15,087 bases of DNA from JAVVFH01 sp032250585 (GTDB lineage Bacteria; Pseudomonadota; Gammaproteobacteria; Xanthomonadales; SZUA-36), in NCBI GenBank assembly GCA_032250585.1, contig JAVVFH010000066.1, positions 1 through 15,087 of the forward strand. Reading direction: 5' to 3'. Positions 1 to 7,219 of the stretch are shown here, one piece after another. Every line of letters begins with the position of its first letter. Position 1 is the stretch's first letter. The notes beneath the pieces are model-generated. The model had not been told where the DNA came from and did no database searches. It was given only the letters and a program-made list of their open reading frames with translations. The translations under genes were made by a program, and so were the position numbers.

Positions 1-69
1 ATGGTTTTCATTGTATTCAGGCTATCAAAAGACCGGGGCGATTTGAATGCGACGGCGCGCAGGCGGACA

Positions 70-483
70 TCACGGCGCCGCGGGCGGTTCGAAGCTCGTT
101 GCGACCTGAGGCGGAATGCGTTGCGGCTTTTGAGTCTCGTAACGGATGAAGGCCCAATTCGTCTCCGCTTTCGCGAGCAGGTCGCCGCGCGGGTTGCGGA
201 TCTCGTAACGGCGCAGGGAAAGCACCGGCTTCATATTGGCCACCCAGGTTCGGATCTGCAGCTGGTCGCCGGCCAGCGCCGGCTTGAGATAGGTGATCTG
301 GTGCGAACGCACGACCCAGCCGGCGCCCAGCTGGCGGTAGCGCTCAGAGGGCCAGCCGACAGCCGCTGAATGGGCCACCGCGGCGTCCTGCAGCCAGCGC
401 ACATAATGATAATTGGCAGCGTGCCCGAGTTCGTCGATCTCCTCAGGCATTACGCGGTGCGGATGGTCAAAAAAGGCCGTCAT
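70..483 (-). CDS. Acyl-CoA thioesterase-like protein, hotdog fold (4HBT/YbgC type)
   Basis: The 137-residue product has the size of single-domain hotdog thioesterases, which hydrolyse acyl-CoA thioesters in the cytoplasm. Residues 15-29 carry the family signature in the order E-x-D-x-L-G-H-x-x-N-Y-x-Y. D17 aligns with the catalytic aspartate of YbgC-type enzymes, and G20-H21 with the conserved Gly-His before the long central helix. The middle part (about 50-110) alternates as expected for the antiparallel sheet, for example the strands around WVVRSHQITYLKPA and LSLRRYEI. There is no signal peptide. The ATG start is the only sensible one and no strong Shine-Dalgarno sequence precedes it. A good promoter lies just upstream on this strand, so the gene is probably transcribed alone, divergently from the sulfotransferase. 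The acyl substrate (aromatic or aliphatic) is not determinable. The family call is firm, the role is not. Confidence 0.85.
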   Translation of the reverse strand: MTAFFDHPHRVMPEEIDELGHAANYHYVRWLQDAAVAHSAAVGWPSERYRQLGAGWVVRSHQITYLKPALAGDQLQIRTWVANMKPVLSLRRYEIRNPRGDLLAKAETNWAFIRYETQKPQRIPPQVATSFEPPAAP

Positions 484-515
484 CAGGCGCCCGCCCTGTT
501 CGTGGTGAGCCCGGC

Positions 516-544
516 ATTATCCGCCAGCACCCCGCGTTCATCAA
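516..544 (-). promoter_or_regulatory. Putative sigma70 promoter of the thioesterase gene
   Basis: On the minus strand a -35 box TTGATG (539-544) and a -10 box GATAAT (516-521) are separated by exactly 17 nt. The -10 matches the consensus at 5 of 6 positions and the -35 at 4 of 6. Transcription would begin near position 509 and leave a leader of about 25 nt before the thioesterase ATG at 483. Seen in the sequence; activity is inferred. Confidence 0.5.
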
Positions 545-577
545 ATCGGCGTTGCTGCGCGACGAACGCCGAGCCGG

Positions 578-607
578 TTGACAGGGAAGTCGGCAACAGC
601 CGATTAT
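578..607 (+). promoter_or_regulatory. Putative sigma70 promoter of the TPR-sulfotransferase gene
   Basis: A perfect -35 hexamer TTGACA (578-583) is followed after 18 nt by GATTAT (602-607), a 4-of-6 match to the -10 consensus. Transcription would start near 614, giving a leader of about 50 nt to the ATG at 665. The boxes lie back to back with the thioesterase promoter, so the 181-nt gap holds two divergent promoters. Confidence 0.5.
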
Positions 608-664
608 TCTGATTCAACAGCCTGACAAGGCTCGCGCATCCCAAAAAGGCGGTAACGCCGAAAC

Positions 665-2722
665 ATGATTTCGCCCATGAACACGATGACGAACCCGCCT
701 TTCGCCACCAAGAGCACGCTGTTCGAAGCCGTCGAGCTGATCAACTCGGGGCAGATCGACAAGGCCGAGGCGATCTGCCGCGCGGCGGCCGAGCGCAACG
801 ACCAGGACGTCAACATGACGGCCTTGCTGGGCGCGACCCTGTTCAAGGCCCGGCGCATGGATGAGGCCGAACAATGGCTGCGGCACACGATGGAAACCGC
901 GCCCCGTTTCGCCAAGCCCTGGTCGGACCTCGGCCAATTGCTGCTGGAAACCCGGCGGCCGGAAGAAGCCGTGCAGGTTCTGGAAACGGCGGTCGAGCTG
1001 GACCCCACAGACGGCGACGCCTGGTTCAACCTGGGCAAAGCGCGTGCCCTCATCGGGCGAGGCCCGGAGGCCGACCAGGCCTTCGAAAAATCCTTCGATC
1101 TGGACCCCACGCGCAAGGCGCTGGCGCTGGCCGCGGAACACCAGCAAGCCGGCCGCCAGGCGGAAGCCGAGAAAATCTGCCGCGAAATCCTGCGTACCGA
1201 GGGGACGAACGTGAACGCCTTGCGCCTGCTCGGCACGATTTCGGTCCAGGCGGGCCGGCTGCAGGAGGCCGAGCGCCTGCTGCGCCGCGCGATTGCCCAG
1301 GCCCCGGATTACGCGGAGGCGCGGCGCGACCTGGGCCGGCTGCTGAAAGAGCAGCACCGCCTCGAAGAAGCCATCGAGCAATTCGAAGTGGCCATCGAAC
1401 TCGAGCCCGACAGTTACCAGGCGCATTTCCTGCTCGCCTCGGTACTGGCGCCGGCCGCGCGGACGGATGATGCCCTCGGCGCCTACCGCCGGGTGCTGGA
1501 GCTTCGCCCCCGCCACCCGGGTGCCTGGCTGGGCCTGGGTCACATGCTCAAGACCGTCGGCCAGCAGGACGAAGCGGTGCGGGCCTACCGGGAGTGCATC
1601 CGCCTCAAGCCCGGCAACGGCGAAACCTACTGGAGCCTCGCCAACCTAAAGACTTATACCCTGAGCGACGATGACATCGCCGCCATGGAGGAGCAGATCG
1701 CCCGCACCGACGTTGATGCCGAAGGGGGCACCGAAGTCGATGCCCAGTCCCGCGTCAATTTCCTGTTCGCACTGGCCAAGGCCTGGGAAGACCGCGGCCG
1801 CTTTGACCGTGCCTGGACCTGCTACGAGGAAGGGAACTCAACCCAGCGGATGGAGGAAAACTACGATCCCGTGCGCACCGAGGTGCTGAACGACGCGATC
1901 GTGCAGGTGTTCAGCCGCGAATTCCTGGCAGCCCAGGCCGGGCGGGGTAATCCGTCCGGTGAGCCGATTTTCGTCATCGGCCTGCCGCGCTCCGGTTCCA
2001 CGCTGCTGGAGCAGATACTGGCCAGCCACAGCATGGTGGAAGGCACCGCGGAGCTGCCGTACGTGGGCATGGTGGCGAACTCCATCGGCCGCAACCGGGC
2101 AGACGGCGTGAATTATCCGCAGGCCATGCGCGATCTGCAGCCGAAACAGCTGCAGCAGCTGGGGCAGGATTATCTCGATCTCGCGCGCATTCACCGCAGC
2201 GAGGGCCGGCCGCGTTTTGTCGACAAGATGCCCAACAACTTTCCCAGCGTCGGTTTCCTGCACCTGGCGCTGCCCAACTGCAAGATCATCGACGCGCGGC
2301 GCTACCCGCTGGATTCCTGCCTGAGCTGCTACCGCCAGCTGTTCGCGCGCGGCCAGAGCTTCACCTACGACCTGACCGACATCGGTGAGTATTTCCTGCA
2401 ATACCAGCGCATGATGGATTACTGGCACGAGGTGCTGCCCGGCCGCGTGCTGACCGTGCAATACGAAGACATGGTGACGGATTTCGACCACCAGGTGCGG
2501 CGCCTGCTCGAATACTGCGGCCTGCCCTTCGAGAAAAACTGCGTGCGTTTCTGGGAGACGGACCGGCCGGTGCGCACGGCCAGCTCCGAGCAGGTCCGCC
2601 AACCGATCTACAGCCATTCGGTGCATCGCTGGCGCCAGTACGAAGACCGGCTGGGCGAGCTGATCGAGGTGCTCGAGCCGGTGCTGCCGCGCTACGCGCA
2701 GTACGAATCGATCAACCGCTGA
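665..2722 (+). CDS. TPR-repeat sulfotransferase family protein
   Basis: The 685-residue protein joins an N-terminal TPR superhelix (about residues 18-330) to a C-terminal PAPS-dependent sulfotransferase domain of the Sulfotransfer_3 type (about 432-683). The 5'-phosphosulfate-binding P-loop is clear near residues 437-448 (FVIGLPRSGSTLLEQ), and a 3'-phosphate motif follows in the segment DARRYPLDSCLSCYRQ. The pair DKMPNNF and the late SHSVHRWRQYEDRL are also typical of bacterial TPR-sulfotransferases. Family members transfer sulfate from PAPS to a hydroxyl acceptor, and TPRs usually recruit a protein or peptide partner. No signal peptide or membrane segment is visible, so it should be cytoplasmic. 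Residues 34-148 and 168-282 look like a duplicated three-TPR block. The ATG at 665 has AAGGCGG 12 nt upstream; a second in-frame ATG at 677 is possible. The acceptor is unknown. Confidence 0.9.
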   Translation: MISPMNTMTNPPFATKSTLFEAVELINSGQIDKAEAICRAAAERNDQDVNMTALLGATLFKARRMDEAEQWLRHTMETAPRFAKPWSDLGQLLLETRRPEEAVQVLETAVELDPTDGDAWFNLGKARALIGRGPEADQAFEKSFDLDPTRKALALAAEHQQAGRQAEAEKICREILRTEGTNVNALRLLGTISVQAGRLQEAERLLRRAIAQAPDYAEARRDLGRLLKEQHRLEEAIEQFEVAIELEPDSYQAHFLLASVLAPAARTDDALGAYRRVLELRPRHPGAWLGLGHMLKTVGQQDEAVRAYRECIRLKPGNGETYWSLANLKTYTLSDDDIAAMEEQIARTDVDAEGGTEVDAQSRVNFLFALAKAWEDRGRFDRAWTCYEEGNSTQRMEENYDPVRTEVLNDAIVQVFSREFLAAQAGRGNPSGEPIFVIGLPRSGSTLLEQILASHSMVEGTAELPYVGMVANSIGRNRADGVNYPQAMRDLQPKQLQQLGQDYLDLARIHRSEGRPRFVDKMPNNFPSVGFLHLALPNCKIIDARRYPLDSCLSCYRQLFARGQSFTYDLTDIGEYFLQYQRMMDYWHEVLPGRVLTVQYEDMVTDFDHQVRRLLEYCGLPFEKNCVRFWETDRPVRTASSEQVRQPIYSHSVHRWRQYEDRLGELIEVLEPVLPRYAQYESINR

Positions 2723-2753
2723 CAGGCTGAATCACGAAGCCGGTCGTCCGCGC

Positions 2754-3728
2754 TCAGGTCGCGAATGGCCAGGCCGCCAGCGTATGGACCGCGTGGCGCG
2801 CGTCCGTTTCGAGGGTGATGCTGAGCTCGGTTTTCATCGCTTCCAGGTCGTGCACGGTGACCGTCAACGGCGACGAGCCGGAAGCGAAACGCTGGCCGTC
2901 GATCACGCACAGGCCTCGCGCATAGCCCTGCAGCGCGCATTCGGGGTTTTCGAAACTGCCCGGCTCCAGCACCTCCTCGGGATAGCGCGGCACCTGGAAC
3001 ACGCGATTGGCCTGCGGGGTCAGAAAGCGCACGGCGCCCGCGCCGGTATCGTTGAACAACACGCCGTCGCGCCAGGGACGCGCATCGTGAACACGCTCCG
3101 GAAGGGTCACCAAGCGCGTGATCCGGCGGCCATCGAAATGCAGCAGACCGGCCGTCCGCGAGCCGCTCACGAACAGGCCCCGGCTGTCGCAATGCAGGCT
3201 GTTGAGCCGCAGGTGGCTTCCGGGCGACGGCCCGACGGTGCCCTGCGGATCGAAAGGCATGCCGCGCAAACCGCCTTCGTCGTCGCTGATCTGCAGACCC
3301 CAGTCGAAGCGGCCACCGGCGATGTTCAGCGACAACAAAGCGTCGAACTGTCGCGAAACCACGTAAACGCGACCATCGAAATACGCCACGGCCTGTGCGC
3401 CGCCGAGGTATGGCGAACGATACACGTTTTGCAGATGGAAACCGGGGTCGAAACAGAACAGTTCGTCGCTGCCGGCTACGTAGACATGCTGCTCGTGCAC
3501 CGCCAGGCCGCGCAAGCCCCGGCCGGCGCCGTAGCCGCTCCAATCGATGGTCGGCCGGGTCCAGTCCAGCAACTGGGCGCCGCGCCCGCCGTCGATGTCC
3601 ACCAGATAGAGCCCACCGTGGCTCTGCCCTTTTGAACTGCCCCGGACCACGGTCGTCAACGCGAGAACGGTCATCCTTCGTTGACCCGGATATTCCGGCA
3701 TGGATCGCAATTCATGTTCATCAAGCAC
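2754..3728 (-). CDS. Beta-propeller-like conserved hypothetical protein
   Basis: I do not recognise a named function. The 324-residue protein consists of repeated short beta-rich units such as GLRGLAVHEQHVYVAG, GAQAVAYFDGRVYVVS and NSLHCDSRGLFVSGS. In each a hydrophobic strand is followed by a glycine or aspartate turn, the pattern of a beta-propeller. The layout recalls the DUF4915/TIGR03032 family, whose members are often found near sulfotransferases, but the resemblance is distant and by eye. There is no signal peptide, so a cytoplasmic location is likely. The start is uncertain. The longest frame uses GTG at 3728; ATG codons at 3701 (residue 10) and 3674 (residue 19, just before the first strand VLALTTVV) are alternatives. 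None has a well-placed ribosome-binding site. The gene converges with the sulfotransferase (31 nt between stop codons) and diverges from the receptor at 3904. Confidence 0.7.
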   Translation of the reverse strand: MLDEHELRSMPEYPGQRRMTVLALTTVVRGSSKGQSHGGLYLVDIDGGRGAQLLDWTRPTIDWSGYGAGRGLRGLAVHEQHVYVAGSDELFCFDPGFHLQNVYRSPYLGGAQAVAYFDGRVYVVSRQFDALLSLNIAGGRFDWGLQISDDEGGLRGMPFDPQGTVGPSPGSHLRLNSLHCDSRGLFVSGSRTAGLLHFDGRRITRLVTLPERVHDARPWRDGVLFNDTGAGAVRFLTPQANRVFQVPRYPEEVLEPGSFENPECALQGYARGLCVIDGQRFASGSSPLTVTVHDLEAMKTELSITLETDARHAVHTLAAWPFAT

Positions 3729-3750
3729 CTGTAATTGATACGAATCATCG

Positions 3751-3770
3751 GAGCTGCCCGCGGGTGGCTC
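3751..3770. promoter_or_regulatory. Imperfect 20-nt dyad in the divergent promoter region (candidate operator)
   Basis: The 20 nt are symmetric about their centre at 16 of 20 positions, with outer arms GAGC/GCTC and a central perfect palindrome CCCGCGGG. The element sits between the propeller gene and the receptor gene, where a repressor of either could bind. The symmetry is seen directly; binding of a regulator is inferred. Confidence 0.3.
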
Positions 3771-3833
3771 ATGGCTGGCGAGATGGGCAGGGGCGTTAAA
3801 ATTCCACCTTCCAATCTGCCTGAACTATGGCAT

Positions 3834-3839
3834 TATAAT
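3834..3839 (+). promoter_or_regulatory. Consensus -10 element of a putative receptor-gene promoter
   Basis: A perfect TATAAT lies inside the perfect 10-bp palindrome CATTATAATG (3831-3840), so the opposite strand also reads TATAAT at 3832-3837. No good -35 box is found 16-19 nt upstream on either strand, which suggests an activator-dependent or weak promoter. Transcription would start near 3846 and give a leader of about 58 nt for the receptor gene. A degenerate copy of the palindrome (CATTAAAATG) lies 41 bp downstream. Confidence 0.4.
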
Positions 3840-3903
3840 GACCAAACGCGCGACGACTTGAAGCGACGCGTCATTAAAATGAACTTGCTGGAGGGCACAA
3901 CGC

Positions 3904-6432
3904 ATGGTCAAAGCCGGATATTCACCGTATTCGTTTCCCCGCAAAACGCTCAGCACGGCAATTTCCGCGTTTTGCGCGGGCGTTCCCATGGCCCACGCGC
4001 AGGATCAGGCCACCGGCGAAGAAACGCGCTTGCTCGAAGAGGTCATCGTCACCGGCACCAAACGCGGTGCGCTGAACCTGCAGGACGTCGCGCTGTCGAT
4101 CACGGCGTTGACCGGCGAAACCATCCGCATGCAGGGTTTCAAAACGCTCGACGATTATTTCGGTCAGATTCCCAGCCTGACCTTCGGCCGGGTCGAACCG
4201 GGCGGGACCAACGTGATCATGCGCGGCTGCGCGATCTCGGGCTTCGCTTTCGGCGATAACCCGACCACCGGCGTTTACCTCGACGAGCAGCCGATCACGA
4301 CCGCCGGCTTTAACCCGGATCCACGCCTGATCGACATCGAACGCGTCGAGGCGCTGGCCGGCCCGCAGGGCACCACGTTCGGGGACGCCTCGCAGTGCGG
4401 CACGCTGCGCATCATCACCAACAAGCCGGTGATCGGCGAAAGCAGCGCCTGGGTGGACATTACCGGCAACGCGGTGGAAGGCGGCGACCAGGGCTACGAC
4501 GTCAGCGCGATGATGAATCTGCCGCTCGGCGACAGCCTGGCCCTGCGCCTGGTCGGTTTTTCGTCGCACGATGCCGGTTTCATTGACAACGTGCTCAGCG
4601 ACAGCCCGCGCGGCACCTTCGACAACGCCGGCCAGGTCGAAAACGACGTCAACGGAATCGACATTTACGGCGGCCGCCTGGCACTGCGCTGGCAGCCCAG
4701 CGACGTGTGGACCATCGACGCGCAGGCCATCTACCAGAAAACCGAGCAGGACGGCTTCAGCGATGCCGATTTGAATGAGCGTTACTTTGCCGATCGCGGA
4801 CTCGGCGAGTGGGAGCAAATCCGCTTCAACCCCGAGACTTTCGATGACGAATGGACACAACTGGCGCTGACCGCAGAAGCCGACCTCGGCTGGGCGGTGT
4901 TCACGGCCACTGGTTCCTACTTCGATCGCGAAGCTCTGGAACGAACCGACGCCACCACCTACCTGCAGGGCTTCCAGGAATTCAACGATTACCTGCGCGC
5001 CTATTACAACCCTGAGGCGACCGTCTACGACTGGGGCGGAGATCCCAACGGCCAGATTTACAGCCCGTCGGAAAGCGACCGCACGACCTTCGAAATGCGC
5101 CTCTCCACCACCGACGAACTGTCCAGCCGCTGGTCGCTGCTAGTCGGCGCTTTCTACAACAAGGACGAGTCACCAAAAACACCGTTCAAATCGACCGTTT
5201 TTGGCCAGGGTGACAATTGCACCGACTACTATGCGGCCGCGCCCGGCTGCTCGGGCGCGTTCAGCTATCTGAGTTACCTGCACTACTACTATTTCGGGAC
5301 CTTCAGCAAGCCTTCCGACAACTGGTGGACCGGGATTTACGAGAGCGAGCTGACGTCCAGAGCGCTTTTTGGCGAGGCCACCTTCAACCTGACCGAAACC
5401 TTCTCGATCACCGTCGGCGGGCGCTGGTACGACATCGAAACCGATCGCACGCTGGTCCAGGGCGCCCTGATCGACCCCCTGAACAACATCAGCCCGAACT
5501 GCGGGACCGACGCAGACCGAGCCGCGTGGCAGGAGGACGGCATTCCGCAGGACGGCTTCGATCTGTGTTTCACGGATATCCAGGCGGAATCTTCGGAATC
5601 GGGCTTCGTGCCCAAACTGAACGCGACCTGGTTCTGGGCTGAAGACAAGATGCTGTACGCGACCTACTCGGAAGGGTTCCGGCGCGGCGGCGCCAACGGC
5701 GGCCGGCGCGGCTCGGTTTTTGCCGCCGACGGTCCCTTTGGAACCTACGAATCGGACCAACTCGAAAACTGGGAAATCGGCAGCAAGAATACCTTGCTGG
5801 GTGGCCGGCTGGTACTGAACGCGACCTTCTACCACATGGTATGGGACGAGATCCAGATCCAGACCTCCGACCCGCAGCCGGCTTTCTTCGCGGTGGGAAT
5901 CCTCAACTTCCCGGAAGCCGAAATCAACGGTGTCGAGGCGGATTTCAATTTCGCCGTGAGTCAGAATTTCAACCTCAGCGGCACGCTGGGCTACAACGAC
6001 GCCGAGCTGTCCGAAGACGCGACGCTCTGGCCGGGAACGGATGTCGAACTCACCGCCCCCAAGGGAACGCGCCTGCCGCTGATGCCCGAGTGGAAGTACA
6101 GCCTGACCGGCCGCTACGACTTCAACGGCACGCTGCTGAACGCCAGGCCCTACGTGCTGGGTACGTGGACCTATAACGGCGACTCGCTGAATTCACTGGC
6201 GGGCATTCAGGTCAGCGTCAACCAGGCCGACGTGCGCGTGACACCTTCCTACGACATTCTGAATCTCCGCTTCGGCCTGGAAGGCGACAACTGGAGCGCA
6301 TCCCTGTTCGTCGACAACCTGCTCGACGAATTCGCGCCGCTGTTCTTCAGCGAACGTTACACGCAGACCCGCGCCACCGTTCTGCCACCGCGAACCTTCG
6401 GCATCAACTTCCGAAAGAACTTCGACTGGTAA
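3904..6432 (+). CDS. TonB-dependent outer-membrane receptor with cysteine-containing plug
   Basis: The 842-residue protein is a full-length TonB-dependent receptor, which imports a ligand across the outer membrane using energy from TonB-ExbBD. A signal peptide ends at AHA|Q (32/33). A TonB-box-like segment EEVIVTGTKR follows at 46-54, then the plug (about 55-180) and a 22-strand-type barrel ending in aromatic W842. The plug keeps VIMRG and GPQGT but differs from common receptors: position 109 after MRG and position 165 in the GDASQ-C-GTLRIIT segment are cysteines. More cysteines occur as close pairs in likely external loops (C439/C449 and C533/C555). The ATG is well placed, with GGAGG at 3890-3894. 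The ligand is unknown; I see nothing that specifically argues for iron. The stop codon abuts an inverted-repeat element, and the next gene is a 2OG oxygenase. Confidence 0.92.
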   Translation: MVKAGYSPYSFPRKTLSTAISAFCAGVPMAHAQDQATGEETRLLEEVIVTGTKRGALNLQDVALSITALTGETIRMQGFKTLDDYFGQIPSLTFGRVEPGGTNVIMRGCAISGFAFGDNPTTGVYLDEQPITTAGFNPDPRLIDIERVEALAGPQGTTFGDASQCGTLRIITNKPVIGESSAWVDITGNAVEGGDQGYDVSAMMNLPLGDSLALRLVGFSSHDAGFIDNVLSDSPRGTFDNAGQVENDVNGIDIYGGRLALRWQPSDVWTIDAQAIYQKTEQDGFSDADLNERYFADRGLGEWEQIRFNPETFDDEWTQLALTAEADLGWAVFTATGSYFDREALERTDATTYLQGFQEFNDYLRAYYNPEATVYDWGGDPNGQIYSPSESDRTTFEMRLSTTDELSSRWSLLVGAFYNKDESPKTPFKSTVFGQGDNCTDYYAAAPGCSGAFSYLSYLHYYYFGTFSKPSDNWWTGIYESELTSRALFGEATFNLTETFSITVGGRWYDIETDRTLVQGALIDPLNNISPNCGTDADRAAWQEDGIPQDGFDLCFTDIQAESSESGFVPKLNATWFWAEDKMLYATYSEGFRRGGANGGRRGSVFAADGPFGTYESDQLENWEIGSKNTLLGGRLVLNATFYHMVWDEIQIQTSDPQPAFFAVGILNFPEAEINGVEADFNFAVSQNFNLSGTLGYNDAELSEDATLWPGTDVELTAPKGTRLPLMPEWKYSLTGRYDFNGTLLNARPYVLGTWTYNGDSLNSLAGIQVSVNQADVRVTPSYDILNLRFGLEGDNWSASLFVDNLLDEFAPLFFSERYTQTRATVLPPRTFGINFRKNFDW

Positions 6433-6519
6433 AAAAAACCGGGGTCAGAGTACCTTTTTTCTGGCCACGATACGGTGCTTAAAATTTGCAGAAAAAAGGT
6501 ACTCTGACCCCGGTTTTTT
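6433..6519. repeat. REPIN/MITE-like inverted-repeat element (2 x 31 nt perfect arms)
   Basis: The left arm (6433-6463) and right arm (6489-6519) are perfect reverse complements over 31 nt, separated by a 25-nt spacer. Each arm contains an A/T run, then CCGGGGTCAGAGTACC, then another A/T run. I recall this GGGGTCAGAGTAC core as a recurrent motif near REP-associated tyrosine transposases in proteobacteria, but no transposase is in this window. The element touches the receptor stop codon (6430-6432) and ends 4 nt before the hydroxylase ATG. As RNA it would form a very stable 31-bp hairpin followed by a U run, so it could also act as an intrinsic terminator in both directions. Confidence 0.85.
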
Positions 6520-6523
6520 ACTT

Positions 6524-7096
6524 ATGAACATTGGTGACCGCATCCGCGAACTGGGTCCCGTCGACAGCGCTGCGCTGGGCGAGGCGGTGCTCGCGCAGGA
6601 ATCATCTGCCTGGCATGAACAAACCTACCGCCAGCAGGAATACGATGTGCACCGCCAGACCGAGTCGATCGTGCTGGTTTTCGCCAACCTGGAAGTCTGG
6701 CCGCAAATCGAAATCTGCAAGGAACCCGGCTGGGATCGACTGTCAGCGCTTGCGATACCGGTGATGCACGACATCATCGCCCGCCACTATCCGCCTGGCG
6801 GCACGATCATTCGCGCGATGGCCGCCAAACTGTTGGCGGGCGGCAAGATCGCCCCGCACGTCGACTCACATCCGTCGTTTCACCGCGGCCACCGCATCCA
6901 CGTGCCGATCACCACCAACCCTCGCGTGCGTTTCATGATCGACGGCCGCCCCCATCGGCTGCAGGTGGGCCAGGCCTACGAAATCAACAACCAGATGAAC
7001 CACAGCGTCATGAATAAAGGCACAGCTGACCGCATCACTTTCATTTTCGATTACGTTCCGCCACAAGAACTTGGCCGGATCCAGACTGCGGCCTAA
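6524..7096 (+). CDS. Aspartyl/asparaginyl beta-hydroxylase-like 2OG-Fe(II) oxygenase
   Basis: The 190-residue protein matches the bacterial aspartyl/asparaginyl beta-hydroxylase domain, which uses Fe(II), O2 and 2-oxoglutarate to hydroxylate an acidic or amide side chain, or a lipid in LpxO-type members. The iron ligands are visible as H112-x-D114 (in HVDSHPSFHRG) and H160 (in NNQMNHSVMN). R170, ten residues after H160, and R121, nine after H112, sit where AspH holds the 2OG carboxylates. Unlike animal AspH, the HxD aspartate is present. There is no signal peptide or membrane helix, so it is cytoplasmic and soluble. The N-terminus (IGDRIRELGPVDSAALGEAV) matches the family start, which supports this ATG. 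However, no Shine-Dalgarno sequence precedes it, because the inverted-repeat element ends only 4 nt upstream. The substrate is unknown. Confidence 0.88.
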   Translation: MNIGDRIRELGPVDSAALGEAVLAQESSAWHEQTYRQQEYDVHRQTESIVLVFANLEVWPQIEICKEPGWDRLSALAIPVMHDIIARHYPPGGTIIRAMAAKLLAGGKIAPHVDSHPSFHRGHRIHVPITTNPRVRFMIDGRPHRLQVGQAYEINNQMNHSVMNKGTADRITFIFDYVPPQELGRIQTAA

Positions 7097-7187
7097 CAGG
7101 CGCGCGAATCGGCCTGATACGGCATCCGATCGTGCAGTGGCAGGGCAAGCACCGCGCAACAGTGTCGCACATTGAACCCGTCGTGAT

Positions 7188-7211
7188 CCCGCCACGGTGT
7201 GGAGTGGCGGG
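7188..7211. terminator. Hairpin between convergent genes, possible terminator
   Basis: The arms CCCGCCAC (7188-7195) and GTGGCGGG (7204-7211) form a perfect 8-bp GC-rich stem with an 8-nt loop. It lies in the 123-nt gap between the stop codons of the hydroxylase (plus) and amidohydrolase (minus). There is no convincing U tract on either strand, so it may only stabilise 3' ends. The rest of this gap shows nothing else. Confidence 0.35.
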
Positions 7212-7219
7212 TGGCACTT

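Noticed and set aside
1..69. Possible starts of another gene at the left edge (ATG at 1 on plus; ATG AAA at 11-9 on minus)
   Set aside because: The plus frame runs antisense through the thioesterase, and the minus candidate has only 11 nt in the window. Neither can be supported; nothing else is seen here.
614..1543. Long minus-strand open frame inside the sulfotransferase gene
   Set aside because: It is antisense to a clear TPR domain in GC-rich DNA, its product is arginine/glutamine-rich without any family pattern, and it has no ribosome-binding site.
1838..2626. Second long minus-strand open frame inside the sulfotransferase domain
   Set aside because: It lies antisense to the P-loop domain, and the composition (many A, H, V, Q) is that of a shadow frame.
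3729..3750. Possible Fur box upstream of the first TonB receptor
   Set aside because: The AT-rich stretch with AATTGATACGAATCAT only loosely resembles the GATAAT-repeat consensus, so iron control is not claimed.
3922..4860. 312-codon minus-strand frame opposite the first TonB receptor
   Set aside because: It is antisense to the signal peptide and plug of a clear receptor, with no recognisable motif.
7097..7219. Small gene in the gap between hydroxylase and amidohydrolase
   Set aside because: The frames there have no ribosome-binding site or recognisable product; only the hairpin at 7188-7211 stands out.
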